A DNA stretch of 64,000 nt from Melieria omissa (taxonomy: Eukaryota > Arthropoda > Insecta > Diptera > Ulidiidae), in contig OZ020267.1 in assembly GCA_963971225.1 (NCBI GenBank), forward strand, positions 36,794,989 to 36,858,988, read 5' to 3'. The notes below the pieces were generated by a model. It saw only the letters and a program-made list of their open reading frames with translations, did no database searches and was not told the origin of the DNA. Of this stretch, positions 46,616-64,000 are shown one piece after another (the first letter of the stretch is position 1; every line of letters starts with the position of its first letter). The position numbers and the translations under genes were made by a program.

Positions 46616-46920
46616 AAGCGTCTCACGCGCAAAAGATGGGCGTCACTGCGTCGTATGAATGCAGACCATGCAAAGAAAATGGTTCAAGAAAACTCTAAAG
46701 CACATTTTTTGTTTCATTTCAGATATCTTAATCTGAGCCTTTCTCACTTTGAAGCACCGTTCAGCTCTGGGTAAGAGATGGGATCCCTAAGCACGACATT
46801 AGATCGCTGCTGAATTCCGCTAGGAATACCCACATTCTCACCGATCACTTTTACAGCGACCCGCAATACTAACGAGTTCTAACTGGTACCGTCAGGGACC
46901 CAACAGTGTCCAGTCAGCTT
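46616..46920. other. short gene-less stretch
   Basis: Mixed non-coding sequence. Nothing recognised. Confidence 0.4.
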
Positions 46921-46924
46921 ACCT

Positions 46925-47000
46925 AAGGTTAGGTTAGGTAGGGAAGGGTGTGGACGGCAGGACCGCATTTCCACTCGGAGGCCAAAACGGTTCATTGTTA
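46925..47000 (-). repeat. LINE 3' UTR fragment
   Basis: The minus strand reads ggcctccgagtggaaatgcg and ends ctacctaacctaacctta. It matches the 3' UTR at 34861-34918 in layout and resembles the SINE tail. Confidence 0.55.
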
Positions 47001-49029
47001 ATTCCTTCTTATGGTTTTCTCGACCTAACCAACAGTCTCTCAGTAAGGGGGATACCAGTTCGACCTTTCAACTTTCAGATTCGAGATTTCAACTTTCACC
47101 GCGTAAGCCAGGTCTGTCTGGAATCTTGACCCCCCTACCTAACTTACCTAAACTTCAATGTGTTTTTCATGCTCAGACACTGCGCTCTATTTGAAGAACT
47201 TTACTGCTATTAATCGAACCACTCTCCAGTAGCTACAACTCAATTGTTTTTTTTTTGGTGTATAGAAACCGATCGCTTTCAGCGTACACACGACGAGTCC
47301 GTGGTTGGTTAAGTGCAGCAACGCTGGTCTTCGTAAATAGCTCAGCCTAGTAAACTCAGGGGTCGCATGTGTGTGACCACCACAATAAAAATAAAATTAA
47401 ATAAATAGAAATAGCATAACGATTTAGCCGCATTCGCATCAGGCAACGCCCAGCGTGTAATATTTCCAGATTTCCGTCGCGCCCATCTCGAATGTAAATT
47501 GAGTAAATACACTTTTACAGCCGCCAGCAATGAGCAACACTCCGCCACGCCGAGTGCCGGCGCTCAAGTGGAAAGTGTCAAGTGGCTGCTGCGCGGCGCG
47601 GCACGGCGGCAACACTTCATTACGTGCTGCGTTTTATCGTTATCAGCAGCAATCAATGCCACTTAACACTGCAGCGCGCACATTGTCGAGCAGATGCGCC
47701 CACATCCGGGCAAAAGTGGGACAGCGAAAATGTAGCGCACAGGAGCGGCTGGCAAAGGCAAAGGAGCGTCAGTGCATAAAATACGAGCGCACTCTCAAGG
47801 TGACTGCCATCAGTCGCAGTGCAGTGCAGTGCGGTGCGGTGAAAGTGAGGGGCAGCTGAATGATGTTGCCTCAATTAGCCTGATGGACTTTAAGGTAGCT
47901 GGCCAATGGGCACACAAGGCGGCAGTAGGGTGACTGTCCAGGCCCTGCTGTCTCGGCCAACAGTTGTGGCACACCAACAAGCAAATAGATGTCAACAACA
48001 ACAGCAGCGGCAGCAGCAGCAGCAGCAAAAAAGCAGCAACAAGCGTCGCAATAAAAAGCAATAATGAACGAAATAGACAAATGACATGGGGAACCCAGCA
48101 GCGCTGGGGGGCAGGGAGCCGCTGTGCCAGACGTGGACAAGTGGTGCTGCAAGCGTACAACGGGCGTTCTCATCGGCTAAATGTGAAATGCCCATTTAAT
48201 TAAATGCCAATGGGCGTATTAATTGCGAGTCGGCGTGGTGCGATAACAGCAACAATAACAATGCAAATACAGCAAAATGAACAGCAAAATATGAGAGGGC
48301 AATTTTTGTTGAATCTTTAGCTGAGAAATGCTGAGCATTTAAAATAATTTGGTATCAAGTGGGCACGTGGAGAAGGTGGTCGATTATGGCTGTCAGCGAC
48401 ATGGAGTAGGGGGTGCAGTGTGGTTGGGGGGTCAAGCTAGGCAATCGATATCATCGATACATATAAAATTATATTTACTAGTAGTGGAAAGTAATAATTG
48501 ATGGAAGTAGCAAGTAGCTACATAAGTAACAACCGTCATAGCGGTTTTTATTTATTTATTTATTTAATAAGCCAATGAACATATGGAACTTACTGACTAT
48601 AGAAAAGAAAAGACACAAATGAGGAAAACAGCTGCAACTTAAACTATTCATTCTGACGAGTATATAACTAAGAATTGAATCTAATAGCTAACTAGAAACA
48701 CTTGCCAGAGTTAGAGGTTATACTAAGTCTTGGGAGATCTGGCGTGTTTAGGTGAGCTTTTTCTCTACTAACCCACATTGGCAGCGTCATTTACTGCTGC
48801 AGAAAGTGTCATCGGTTGCAAGACTCTTCAGACGCTCAGCTGTTCCAAGACCAGTGAACTGTTACATTAGTATTTTTAGTCAATATTTTTCTTGAATAAG
48901 ACAGAGCTCGCTCGCTTAGGGAAACATTTTACTATTATAAATACTTAGTAACACAAACAAGTTTAAGCGCTATTGATTTTACATCGCTTAGAGAACTTTG
49001 GAAAGTGCTCAAATATCTTCTGTGAACTG
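47001..49029. other. gene-less stretch
   Basis: A (CAG)n-rich segment lies at about 47995-48055 and (TTTA)n at about 48548-48570. Overlapping ORFs of up to 116 codons lack domains. Confidence 0.5.
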
Positions 49030-49420
49030 ACTTGAAATTATTCCAAAGTTCAACAATTGTGTGGTCACTGGCCAATTGGTCTACATGCGGCGAGATTGGG
49101 AATCCCCCACAACCCTTTTTGCAGAAGCTGCAGGGAAATCAACGAGAGGGAAACACTCGAAAACTTCCTCTGCGGCTGCCCGGACTTGTCTTTTAAAAGA
49201 CTTAATTCCTTGGGGAACAGTCTGATTAGCTCTCTAGCTGATCTGTCTGAGACAAGACTGAAATGCATCAAGTCATATTTGGACGATGCGGGTTGGCTTT
49301 AAGGTCCAGTATCTTCTCCCACGCAGGGAAGACCCAGTCGAGGAGGCGACAACAAAACGGCACATAGTGCTACTTGAGTGTACTCTGAGAGCACGCAGTC
49401 GCTGCTACCTACCTACCTCA
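49030..49420 (+). pseudogene. LINE C-terminus with zinc knuckle
   Basis: The frame from about 49057 reads GHWPIGLHAARLGIPHNPFC, RSCREINERETLENFLCGC and later SLADLSETRLKCIKSYLDDA, with a stop at 49300-49302. This is the intact C-terminal tail of an RNase H-type LINE (TGH...C-x2-C...C-x-C-P). The 3' UTR (ggcgacaacaaaacggcac) follows and matches the minus-strand copies near 33400 and 38720. The upstream domains are missing. Confidence 0.75.
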
Positions 49421-49467
49421 ACAATTGTGATTTTTACATAGGGTTGCATGTACAGGTCTATTATTAG

Positions 49468-50186
49468 GGGTATTCACTAAAAAGAGCAACTGGTCTGACA
49501 AAAAGGAAAAAGAGCAGATTAGCTTTTAACAACAACAAAATACATTTTGGGGTAAATTAGCTACATGTTTGCTCTTTTGCCACACCAAACCAAGTAGACT
49601 TTTTGAAGCTAATTTGCTACTTTGCCACATCAAAAATTCGTTCGTTTATTTATGAACTTTTTAAATTTTCAAACTCAATTGTAATGCTTTGAGTAAAAAA
49701 ACTGCTGTTTTGGTAGCTCTTCAGCAGTGTTGCTACATTGTTGAAAAGAGTGCTCGGTAACTGGTTTGCTATTTAGCTCATTTGCCAGACTAATGTTGCC
49801 AGATACCTGAAATGACTTTCTCCTAAATTAAAAAAAAAAACCTAAATTTCCTCTCAAAAGTAAAAAACAAAAACTTTTGGCAGGATTTCATTGTAACAGA
49901 AATAAGTTTGAACGAGATAGAACGAGCTTACAAATTTTTAACACAATAGGATGCTTTGAGTATTAAAATAGTTGCCAAAATATGTTTTGTTGCCAGTGTT
50001 CCCAATACATCATACATTGTTATTCAAAAATCTCCTATAAATCCACTAAGGATACAAAAAAATCCATAACTTAAAATATAAATCCCCCAATCTTCTCCTA
50101 AACAATTCTTCCTCCTAAAAATTCTTCTAAAAGGCCAAGAATCTCCTAAATCTAGGAGGATCAGTTGCTCTTTTTACTGATTACCC
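49468..50186. mobile_element. 719-bp non-autonomous TIR element
   Basis: The left end GGGTATTCACTAAAAAGAGC and the right end, on the other strand, GGGTAATCAGTAAAAAGAGC form inverted repeats with 25 of 28 bases matching. There is no coding capacity. The interior includes a repeat starting gttgccagatacct (about 49796) shared with 38748-38890. The target duplication is unclear, so the superfamily is not assigned. Confidence 0.72.
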
Positions 50187-50479
50187 GTATTATGTTATTT
50201 CAAACTGTTTCTGAAAAGACTAAAGAGTGTTTGTAATCATTTTAAATGACGCCATCCCATTTTCTTTGATAACCTCGGTCTACGTGCCACAAATTTGCAA
50301 GGGTGCATCAACCCCTTTATCAGCTCACAACCGTTCTGTGGTTTGGAAAGCGGAGCTCTCTCTATGAAGAGCTGTGAGACAATCAGAAGGAATTAATACT
50401 GGAACAACCAACCAGAATTATAATATTTCAGAGCGATTATTAGCTCAAATAATAGGAAAAGATTCGAACAATGTATGAG

Positions 50480-51740
50480 CATAACAAAGAATTATCTGAG
50501 ACTCATTACAGGCTTCTTGACAGGACTTTGCAGGTTGAACAATTACGTGGCATTTCATTGTAGATTCATACCGAGGGATGCACAAGTAATTGGTCACTTA
50601 TCACTGCTGAGGGATAAGAGGCCAGATGGAGGCTTCTAAATGCCTTTTGATCTGATGCCTCAGAAGCACCTCTTCAGAAGAAAATAAAAAACATTCAAAC
50701 CACAAATGGAAAACTGGGCTGATAAAAGAATCCCTCTCAAGTGTAATGATCTTGTCTGGTATACCAATGCATCCAAGACGGAAGAGAGGACGGGAGCGGG
50801 TATTTATAATACTTGTTCTCAGTTAACAGTCAGTCTTGGAGAAAAGGCCACGCTCTTCCAGGCTGCGATCTGTGCCATAAATGAATGTGCGAGGAAAATA
50901 CAAACTTTTAAGGTTAGAAGAAGGATGACTGTCAGATATTATGACATTTAGGCTGCATTCAAGACCTTAACCTCGATGACATTTGACTCCAATCTAGTCT
51001 GGGAGACAGCAAATGCTCTTCAGGGTCGGTCAAGGGATAATCAAGCAATAATACAATGGGTCTCTGAACACTGTGGGCACAATGGTAATGAAGAAGCAAA
51101 CAGATTGACAAAAGAGTGGGGCTACAGGCGGTCTTGGACCTGAACCGATCGTAGGTGTTAGCAAGAGTCATCACAAACATTGTGTAAAACAAGAATTTAT
51201 AAATTAGATAAATCATATATGGTCCACTACAGTGGGATAAAGTTGTTCCAAGCTATTATTTTCAGCTTACTGTGAGAGAAGATCTAAGTATCTATTGAAT
51301 CGAAGCAGAACGAAGCTTAAAATCATGAGGGGGGTACTGAGAAGATACTGTCTGCGAAATATGCATAGAACGCGTCTGGGAATCATGGATAGCGAGGTAT
51401 GGAGATTCTGTATGGAAGACGAGGAAACATTCGTAGACATCAAGGAGCAAGCCAAGGAAGCGGATACTGGGAAGAGAAGACAGACAGTGACAAACAAAAG
51501 AGTTGTCTGAAATCGTTCTAAGGAAAATCAAAGAGTTCCTAAATAATATTGGAGGAGACAAACTTCTACAAAAAAGAAAAAGGGACCCAAGACAATAGTT
51601 CTACGTGGACGTAGTGTTTCGGGCAGTTTTTGCTCCACTCTCGTACCTAATCTAATCTAGTCTAATCTTATCTAAACTAATCTAATCAAATCTAAGTTAA
51701 TCTAATCGAATCTAGTCTAATCTAATCTATTTATCTCGCT
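50480..51740 (+). pseudogene. LINE relics: C-terminal scrap, RNase H, C-terminus, pentamer tail
   Basis: 50490-50560 reads LRLITGFLTGLCRLNNYV, a C-terminal LTGH-like block. At 50706-51140 an RNase H domain follows (LVWYTNASKTEERTGAGIYN; EKATLFQAAICAINECARK; a stop in between; ALQGRSRDNQAIIQWVSEHC). At 51295-51420 comes a C-terminus with SEVWRFCMEDEE. 51648-51735 is a degenerate (TCTAA)n run, like a LINE tail. The first scrap precedes the RNase H part, so at least two copies are joined. Confidence 0.65.
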
Positions 51741-54710
51741 AAACCAGGTATTTGTGATGAGGAATGTCACAGGACTTACGTTCAGGAACATGAAAGTGCA
51801 GTGCACTTTTCCTAAGGAGAATAAACATAGTTTTGCTTCCCAACCCAAAATGGTTCAGGTTCCAATAAGATTGTATTAGCTTCTTCCCTTTACAACAACC
51901 AATAAACAACATCTTTGGACGAATATTTAATTGGAATTTAAATAAAATTATTTATGGGAATTCGTGCTTCAAGCGGGGGCCGCACACAACGTACTTGAAA
52001 CTTGAAAGGAGAAGCGTACCGACCTCAAAAAATTGAAAAAATGTCTGCGCAAGTGTTTTCAAGCGCAAAGATGTAAACTAGGATTCATTTATGTGGAAGC
52101 CAGTAAATTCGGCCCGGCAACAATGACTGCCCGGGCTGTCCTGCGCTGCTGGCCACACCCAAACCGAAGCGATCCTCAGCGCATAGGTGACACTTTGCTG
52201 TGGACACGAGCGAACTGACCTCAAAAACGCCAGCTAAGCCGCAACTTGGGCAAACATGGATCAAAAAGGCAGACAACGGCGGCAAATAAATTTAAATGTT
52301 CGCTGGCTTTTCGCATTTTGATTGAAGGGTCGCACATTTCACGGGCAAACTGGCTGCGGGCGATGCAATTAAAATGCGCCACGAAAAAAGCCACTTATGG
52401 GCGAGTGGATGGAAGCGACGGAAAATTGAAATATCAAATAGGACAACGAAAATAGCAAGAACACGAAAAAAAACTAAGGATAAACCGTTTTCATGTTGAG
52501 GAGGCGCTGCTGGGTTTAAGGTTAAGGTCGGAATACACTTGTGTTCACTGCACTGTTCAAAGCATAATTCGACTAAAAGCGAAATTAAGGAAAAACATAA
52601 AACAGCAACAACAAAGCGAACAAAAAACAAGACTGCAGCGCGAACAGACAAGTGCAGCCGCCACCGGCTGCCAAGTGCTAACCTGAATTGCTGCCGTTCT
52701 GGTTGTAGTTGTTGTTGTTGTTTTTGTTCTGATGCAGGCCGCACTGCTGCCGTCAGCGTGTGTGTGTTTGCATTTATTTTTATTAAATTCTGTGTATTAT
52801 TTATGTGTTACGTGTTTTTTTTTGCTTTTTACACTTTGCTCTTTGCGCTCTCTTTCACTCTTGCACACTAAACACACTTGAACAATTCGCACAACAATGC
52901 TAAAACATTTGTACAACAATAATAACTTTTTATGCGCGCTGCGGAATTTCTCGATTGTGATAAGCGCGCCAACGGCCGATAAGCAGCTCAACAAATGTCG
53001 CGGCGAGTCGCACTACAACAAAAACTCCACTTCTCAATTCAACACTTTTCGTTAAATTTTTGTTGTTGCAACAGCACCGACAGAAGTGTAAAAACCTCAA
53101 TTCTTGCGCTCGCTGCGTGCCGCACTGCAACGCGTTCCGTACCACTTGGGGGGCGGCGCAGTTGACAGCTGCTCCCCCTTATTCCGGCTCGGCACGTCGC
53201 CGTTGTCGCGTTTTCCAAATTCAAGTCGTTCGCGGTTTCCCACTCCCGCAATGCCGCAGCAACGTACAAATTTTTCTTTTCGCCTTTTTTGTTTTTGATT
53301 TTCCTTTTTAAAATTTTTTGTTTTTTTATTTCGATTTCGCTACTGCAATCTTTTCGCTGGGCGCTGCTGCTGCTACTGTCTGCCTTGTGGGATTTTCGTA
53401 TTTTTTCATGCGCGGCACGAGCACGCCCGGTTCCAATACCGACTTTTTTTTCGTTTAATTTGCTCACTCTTGTTGTGCCGAAAATTTTTGATTTTTAATT
53501 CATTGTGCGATTTGGCCGCATTCGCTACTTTGTGCCACTTTGTTGCGCCGTGTTTCTCTGCGTACTGCAATTTTTGACTTTTTTGTGTGTAGCTGTCGCG
53601 ATTCTTTTTTTTTTTGGGCCCGCACAGAATGGACTATTCGGCCTTTGCTTTTGCCACTGGTGCTTCTTCTTGCTTCACTTAGCAGTTGCTCTACGCTTGC
53701 GGCCACTGCTCGCACAAAAAAAAAATGTTCTCAATTTTCTATGCGATTGTTACCTGTGCCACGACGCGGCGCTAGACTTTACTTTCGATTTATTATTTGC
53801 TTGATGCTTTGCATAAATTGTGCGATTTTCACCGTAATTTTTTTGTGGATTTACTTCACAATTCAGCGAATTTCACACGGGACCCCGAAATCGACACTCC
53901 TGCTTCTCGACGAGTTGTGAAGATTTTCTAAACGTCGTCGCAAAAATGCAAAATTCGCCTGTCAAACGCATACTGCCATATCGGTGGGAGAGTGCTACCT
54001 GCACTGCATTAACGTGCACGCCTTAACGTTGCTGCCACATTGCTGTAAATTAATTTTTTAAAGAATTACGAAAACATTCACTGAACTGCATTATTTATTC
54101 ATAAAGAATTACTAAAGCCACTGAATTAAAATGTTTATGAAAATATAAGATACTTCGTGGAGAGTATCTAGAAATTAAAAGACATTAACCAATTTCTCAC
54201 GCAAAAACTGCCTTATCACCAGTGAAAACAAAATGTTGCCACATCAATTGTAAGTTGTTTTGCACAACAACAAAAAAAATATTTCTTTCAGAATATTGAG
54301 CACGAATGCTCGGTTAATTCTTAATAGTAAACAGTATTCATACAAATATACGTAGACGAATTTATACTTTGTCATTTTTTCTTGGCCTAAGTAATTTTAT
54401 AACAAATTTTAACCAAATTTAATTTATGTTTTATTTAATTTATATCTTGTAATGTTTTAAAATTTTAACCAAATCTAATATCAGCTTAAATTGTTTCCTA
54501 CTCCATACCATTGGCTTAACTTTAAAAAAATTATTATTGCAAACTACATTCCAAACTATGCAATTTGACAACAATTGTATTTATACACAAAAAATTTGTT
54601 AAGGCCCAATTATCTAAACGGCACCTCTGCACATTTCCGAACAGCTGTAAAGTGTCAGCACGTTTCGCATTCCTTTGCACTGTTCCCGCCGGTTCTTTTC
54701 GCACTCGACG
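51741..54710. other. gene-less stretch upstream of PNPase
   Basis: 52000-53950 is CAG/TTG-rich with T-runs. Many ORFs overlap on both strands and none has a domain. 54000-54650 is AT-rich. The PNPase promoter should lie near 54600-54710, but no clear TATA or initiator stands out. Confidence 0.5.
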
Positions 54711-57405
54711 ATGATGATTTTTCCACAAAGATGCCTCAAAATTCTTAAAATACGCCTGAAAAGCGCCTGCGTCGCTTCCGGCCGACTGATGCACAAAGTC
54801 GCTGCCGATTGTCCGCCAGTGGAAGTGAAATTCAGCAACGGGTAAGTCACTTTGTTAGCTAAACTTTTACAATCTCTTAATTACGAAAATCTTCAATTAA
54901 ACTCACTTCTCCAACTGACAGGCGTCATCTGACCATCAGCTCCGGCAAGTATGCGCGCTTTGCGAACGGCACCGCAGTCTGCCAGATGGGCGACACAGCT
55001 GTCATGGTGACCGCAGTGGCCAAGCCGAAGCAGGCACCTGGCGCCTCCTTCATGCCACTTGTCGTGGACTACCGGCTGAAGAGTGCCGCCTCCGGTCGCA
55101 TACCAATGAACTTTATGCGCCGCGAACTGGGCCCATCGGAGAAGGAGATTCTGTCGGCACGTCTCATCGATCGTACAATGCGGCCACTTTTTCCGGCTGA
55201 CTTTCGCACAGAGACGCAGCTCGTGTGCAATATGCTGGCCATGGATGCGGTCTACTCGCCAGATGTGCTGGCCATCAATGCTGCGTCGGTGGCACTCAGT
55301 CTGAGCGATATACCCTGGAATGGGCCAGTGGCTGCGGTGCGGTAAGTAAAAACAATTCACATAGTCGTTGCAACACTGTCATTGTTGTTGTGATGTAATT
55401 TGCAGCATGGGATTGTGCGATGGCGAGTTGATAACCAATCCAACGCGTCGCGAACTGCAGTCCTCGCAGCTGGATCTGGTGGTGTCGGCCACCAAGCAGA
55501 ATCTGGTGGTGATGCTGGAGGGCAAGGGCAACATAGTGCTGATGCAGGATCTGCTCAAGGCCATTAAGCAAGGCACACGCGAGGCGCAGTGCATCATCAG
55601 CGAAATCGAGCGCCTGCAGAAGACCTATGGCCGCGAAAAACGCGTAGTGGAAGCGCTGCCCAAGGCGGATGCGGAAATTTCGGAAGCGGTGAAAAGCATG
55701 TGCGAAATGCGTTTGCGCGAGATCTTCCAGGATGCAACGCACGACAAGATTTCGCGCGACAATGCAGTCAACGAGGTGCGCACGCACGTCGTGGACAAGG
55801 TGTGGTCCTCGTATCCGGACACTGATCCAGCACTCATTGGCGATGAGTTCAATCGCATCAGCAAAAGCATTTTCCGAAGTCTGATATTTGAGACGAATCG
55901 CCGGTGCGACGGCAGAGACTACGACAGCCTCAGGAACATCAACTGCCAGGTGAGGCGGCGGCAACTTTGGTTACCATCGATTATTTGGAATTGATTTGAC
56001 TTGAACAGTATTTCCTCATGCGCAGGTCGACTTGTATAAGCCACTGCACGGTTCGGCGCTCTTTCAGCGTGGCCAGACGCAGGTCTTTTGCACCGTTTCG
56101 CTGGACTCACACGAAAGCGCAATGAAGTTGGATGCAGTTACGGCACTTGAGAGGTTTGTTTTTATCAAAAACTAAATTTAGCACCAAATTTCAAATGTAT
56201 CTCTCACAGCGGGTTGAAGGCAAAGAACTTTATGCTTCACTATGAATTTCCGCCGTACGCCACCGGCGAGGTGGGACGCATTGGGCCCATTGGACGGCGT
56301 GAGCTGGGCCACGGTGCGCTGGCTGAACGCGCTCTAATGCCCACACTGCCGCACGACTACCCCTTCACGGTGCGACTGACCTCGGAGGTGCTCGAGTCGA
56401 ATGGTTCCAGTTCGATGGCGTCAGTGTGCGGCGGCTCCATGGCATTGATGGATGCGGGTGTGCCCGTGGTGGCGCCTGCTGCCGGTGTGGCCATAGGACT
56501 GGTCACTAGCTACGAGAAAGACGACACCAAACATCTGCACGACTATCGCATATTGACGGACATACTCGGCATCGAGGACTACATGGGTGACATGGACATG
56601 AAGGTGGCAGGCACGCGCAAGGGACTCACTGCCATACAGGCTGATCTGAAGGTTCCCGGCATACCGCTAAAGGTGGTTATGGAGTCGCTGCAAAAGGCAA
56701 CCGATGCCAAGGCGCGCATACTGGACATTATGGCTGACACAATCAGAGAGCAGCGGTGGGTTGCTCAATCAAAACTGATTCAACTTGTAAAGAAAACCGA
56801 TTTAATTACTTTGACATTACAGCAAATACCGCAAGGAGTGTTGGCCTGTCACCGAGCGCCTGACAGTGGAGCCGCACCAGCGCGGTCAACTGATTGGCCC
56901 TGGCGGCATGAACCTGAAACGCATCTACCTCGAAACGGGCGCAACGCTGTCGACAGAGGACGAAACTACCTTCACAATATTTGCGCCCTCGCAGGCCGCC
57001 ATGGACGAGGTGAAGGAGCAGATTGACGGCCTGCTGACCAAAGAACGCGTGCCCGACCTGGAGTTTGGCGGCATCTACACGGCCAAAATAACAGAGGTGC
57101 GCGACACTGGCGTTATGGTGATTTTGTACCCAAGTATGCCGCCAGCGTTGCTGCACAACTCGCAGCTAGATCAGCGCAAGGTAACGTCTAACGATCTAAT
57201 GGCTTCATCGAAGATGCACTAAATGTTTGCTTTTCAGATAGCACATCCATCCGCCTTGGGCCTGGAGGTGGGCCAAGAGATACAAGTGAAGTACTTTGGT
57301 CGCGATCCGGTTTCCGGCTTCATGCGGCTGTCGCGCAAAGTGCTGCAGGGCCCGTCCACAGGTCTGCTGCGCAGTCACAACAAGCCCGTCGCAGAGAACA
57401 CGTAG
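54711..57405 (+). CDS. PNPase: polyribonucleotide nucleotidyltransferase 1, mitochondrial
   Basis: This phosphorolytic 3'-to-5' exoribonuclease (human PNPT1) acts in mitochondria in RNA turnover and RNA import. There are seven exons: 54711-54841, 54922-55341, 55406-55949, 56026-56153, 56210-56755, 56823-57180 and 57238-57405. All introns are GT-AG, 56-80 bp, and the phases match, giving 764 aa (human 783). The start ATGATG at 54711 gives a basic, Asp/Glu-free leader ([20 protein letters not shown]) that suits mitochondrial targeting; the second Met is an alternative start. The order is: first RNase PH domain (about 45-180), helical linker, second RNase PH domain (about 355-580; [23 protein letters not shown], catalytic-site [12 protein letters not shown]), KH domain ([12 protein letters not shown], about 605-660) and S1 domain (about 675-745). 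No defect is seen. Confidence 0.96.
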
Positions 57406-57870
57406 CAGTAGCTGCAACGCCTGCAAATGGGAAAGTTGTACGTTGAAATTGACAAAACCTCAACTTGGTGAGCCAAGGCTGTGCAACTGCGGTATGGATC
57501 ACGTTTCGCCAAATTACAAACGCAAATGGGGTTTTACATGCTAAAATATTAAACTTTTATTAGAAATTTGGAAGGCAACGCCAAGCGGCCTGTAAAGCGT
57601 AAAGCGTGTTATGTGTAAAAGCTTTGTTGTTGGGACAAATTTGACATGCATTAACGGCTTGTTGACAAACAAAAATATATATGTAAAGATTTAGCTAAGC
57701 TTACTTATACAAAATTATTATTTCTTTACTCTTTAAGTAGTTTTAAAAATACAATTACGGATTAAAAATAGATTCTTACAAAAAATTAGCAAACATTTAA
57801 ACAATTTCAAAACATAGACTACAATTCTCAATTCAGGGATTATTTGACCCTGTGACCGACATGGCGCAAA
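57406..57870. other. convergent 3' region between PNPase and Gcn2
   Basis: The two stop codons are 465 bp apart. On the plus strand ATTAAA occurs at 57548-57553 and 57761-57766. On the minus strand AATAAA lies at the complement of 57556-57561. If these are the used poly(A) signals, the two 3' UTRs would overlap antisense. No other gene is seen. Confidence 0.6.
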
Positions 57871-63846
<5,976 letters not shown>

Positions 63847-64000
63847 GCCGTTGCAAGGGGAGGGGCAGCTGTTCAGGGCAGCTGTTCGAGGGGCTCCACC
63901 GATTCGGCTTCAAGTTCTGTCGATGCAGCTTTGCTGATTCGTCCGGCGTTGTGCATTACTTGCGTTCGTTTTGGATTACACACAATTTCTCTGATTATTT
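63847..64000 (-). promoter_or_regulatory. Gcn2 5' flank / leader with a possible uORF
   Basis: On the minus strand an ATG at 63954-63956 opens 27 codons (MHNAGRISKAASTELEAESV...) that end in TGA at 63873-63875, 26 nt before the Gcn2 start. It is out of frame with Gcn2. Two CAGCTG boxes lie at 63866-63871 and 63879-63884. Whether the uORF is transcribed depends on the unknown start site. Confidence 0.4.

Noticed and set aside
51741..54710. An additional host gene between the LINE relics and PNPase
   Set aside because: No ORF has a domain, and no chain of in-frame GT-AG exons could be assembled.
55296..55964. 222-codon antisense ORF in PNPase
   Set aside because: It is a shadow of exon 3 in a GC-rich gene and crosses the second PNPase intron.

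Overview
This looks like nuclear DNA of a higher dipteran, most plausibly a tephritid-like fly. The grounds are introns of 55-80 bp, two conserved eukaryotic genes with dipteran-style exon structure, long CAG/GTT-rich non-coding DNA, and a dense insect transposon load (mariner, DD37E-type Tc1/mariner, piggyBac-like and hAT-like miniature elements, a CsRn1-type Ty3/gypsy element, RTE-like and RNase H-bearing LINEs, tRNA-derived SINEs). I did not compare it with any database, so the genus is inference.

Layout. 1-670: minisatellites. 672-4902 (minus strand): a nearly complete LTR retrotransposon with one in-frame stop in pol. 5.5-6.3 kb: a SINE abutting an internally deleted mariner. 8.6-9.96 kb: a 93/121-bp tandem array. 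11.8-15.7 kb: LINE relics, a SINE split by an RTE-like insertion, and two nested TIR elements. 18.4-21.2 kb: a ~135-bp AT-rich tandem repeat, a Tc1-like relic hit by a SINE, and a ~630-bp pentanucleotide array. 23.6-26.5 kb: a LINE whose RNase H region is broken by a SINE, plus other SINEs. 28.8-30.2 kb: a second array of the ~135-bp repeat. 32.7-34.9 kb: LINE relics. 37.3-39.8 kb: a complete-ended but broken DD37E-type element and more LINE ends. 41.6-43.9 kb: a third AT-rich repeat array holding a second deleted mariner. 46.0-51.7 kb: a piggyBac-like element with a hAT-like MITE inside, another TIR element, and LINE relics. Between these lie long stretches with no recognisable gene.

The only two host genes I can support are at the right end, convergent and 465 bp apart: PNPase (mitochondrial polyribonucleotide nucleotidyltransferase, + strand, 7 exons, 764 aa) and Gcn2 (eIF2-alpha kinase, - strand, 14 exons, 1586 aa). 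Both read through every proposed splice junction without a break. Gcn2 appears to use two GC-AG introns and has a short upstream ORF before its start codon. One gene acts in mitochondrial RNA turnover/import and the other in the amino-acid-starvation response, so adjacency need not mean shared function.

I found no new enzymatic or defence system. The most interesting signals are a LINE and a SINE family with matching 3' tails in one window, the Gcn2 GC-AG introns, the layered element insertions with readable target duplications, and two deleted mariners with partly shared terminal repeats.
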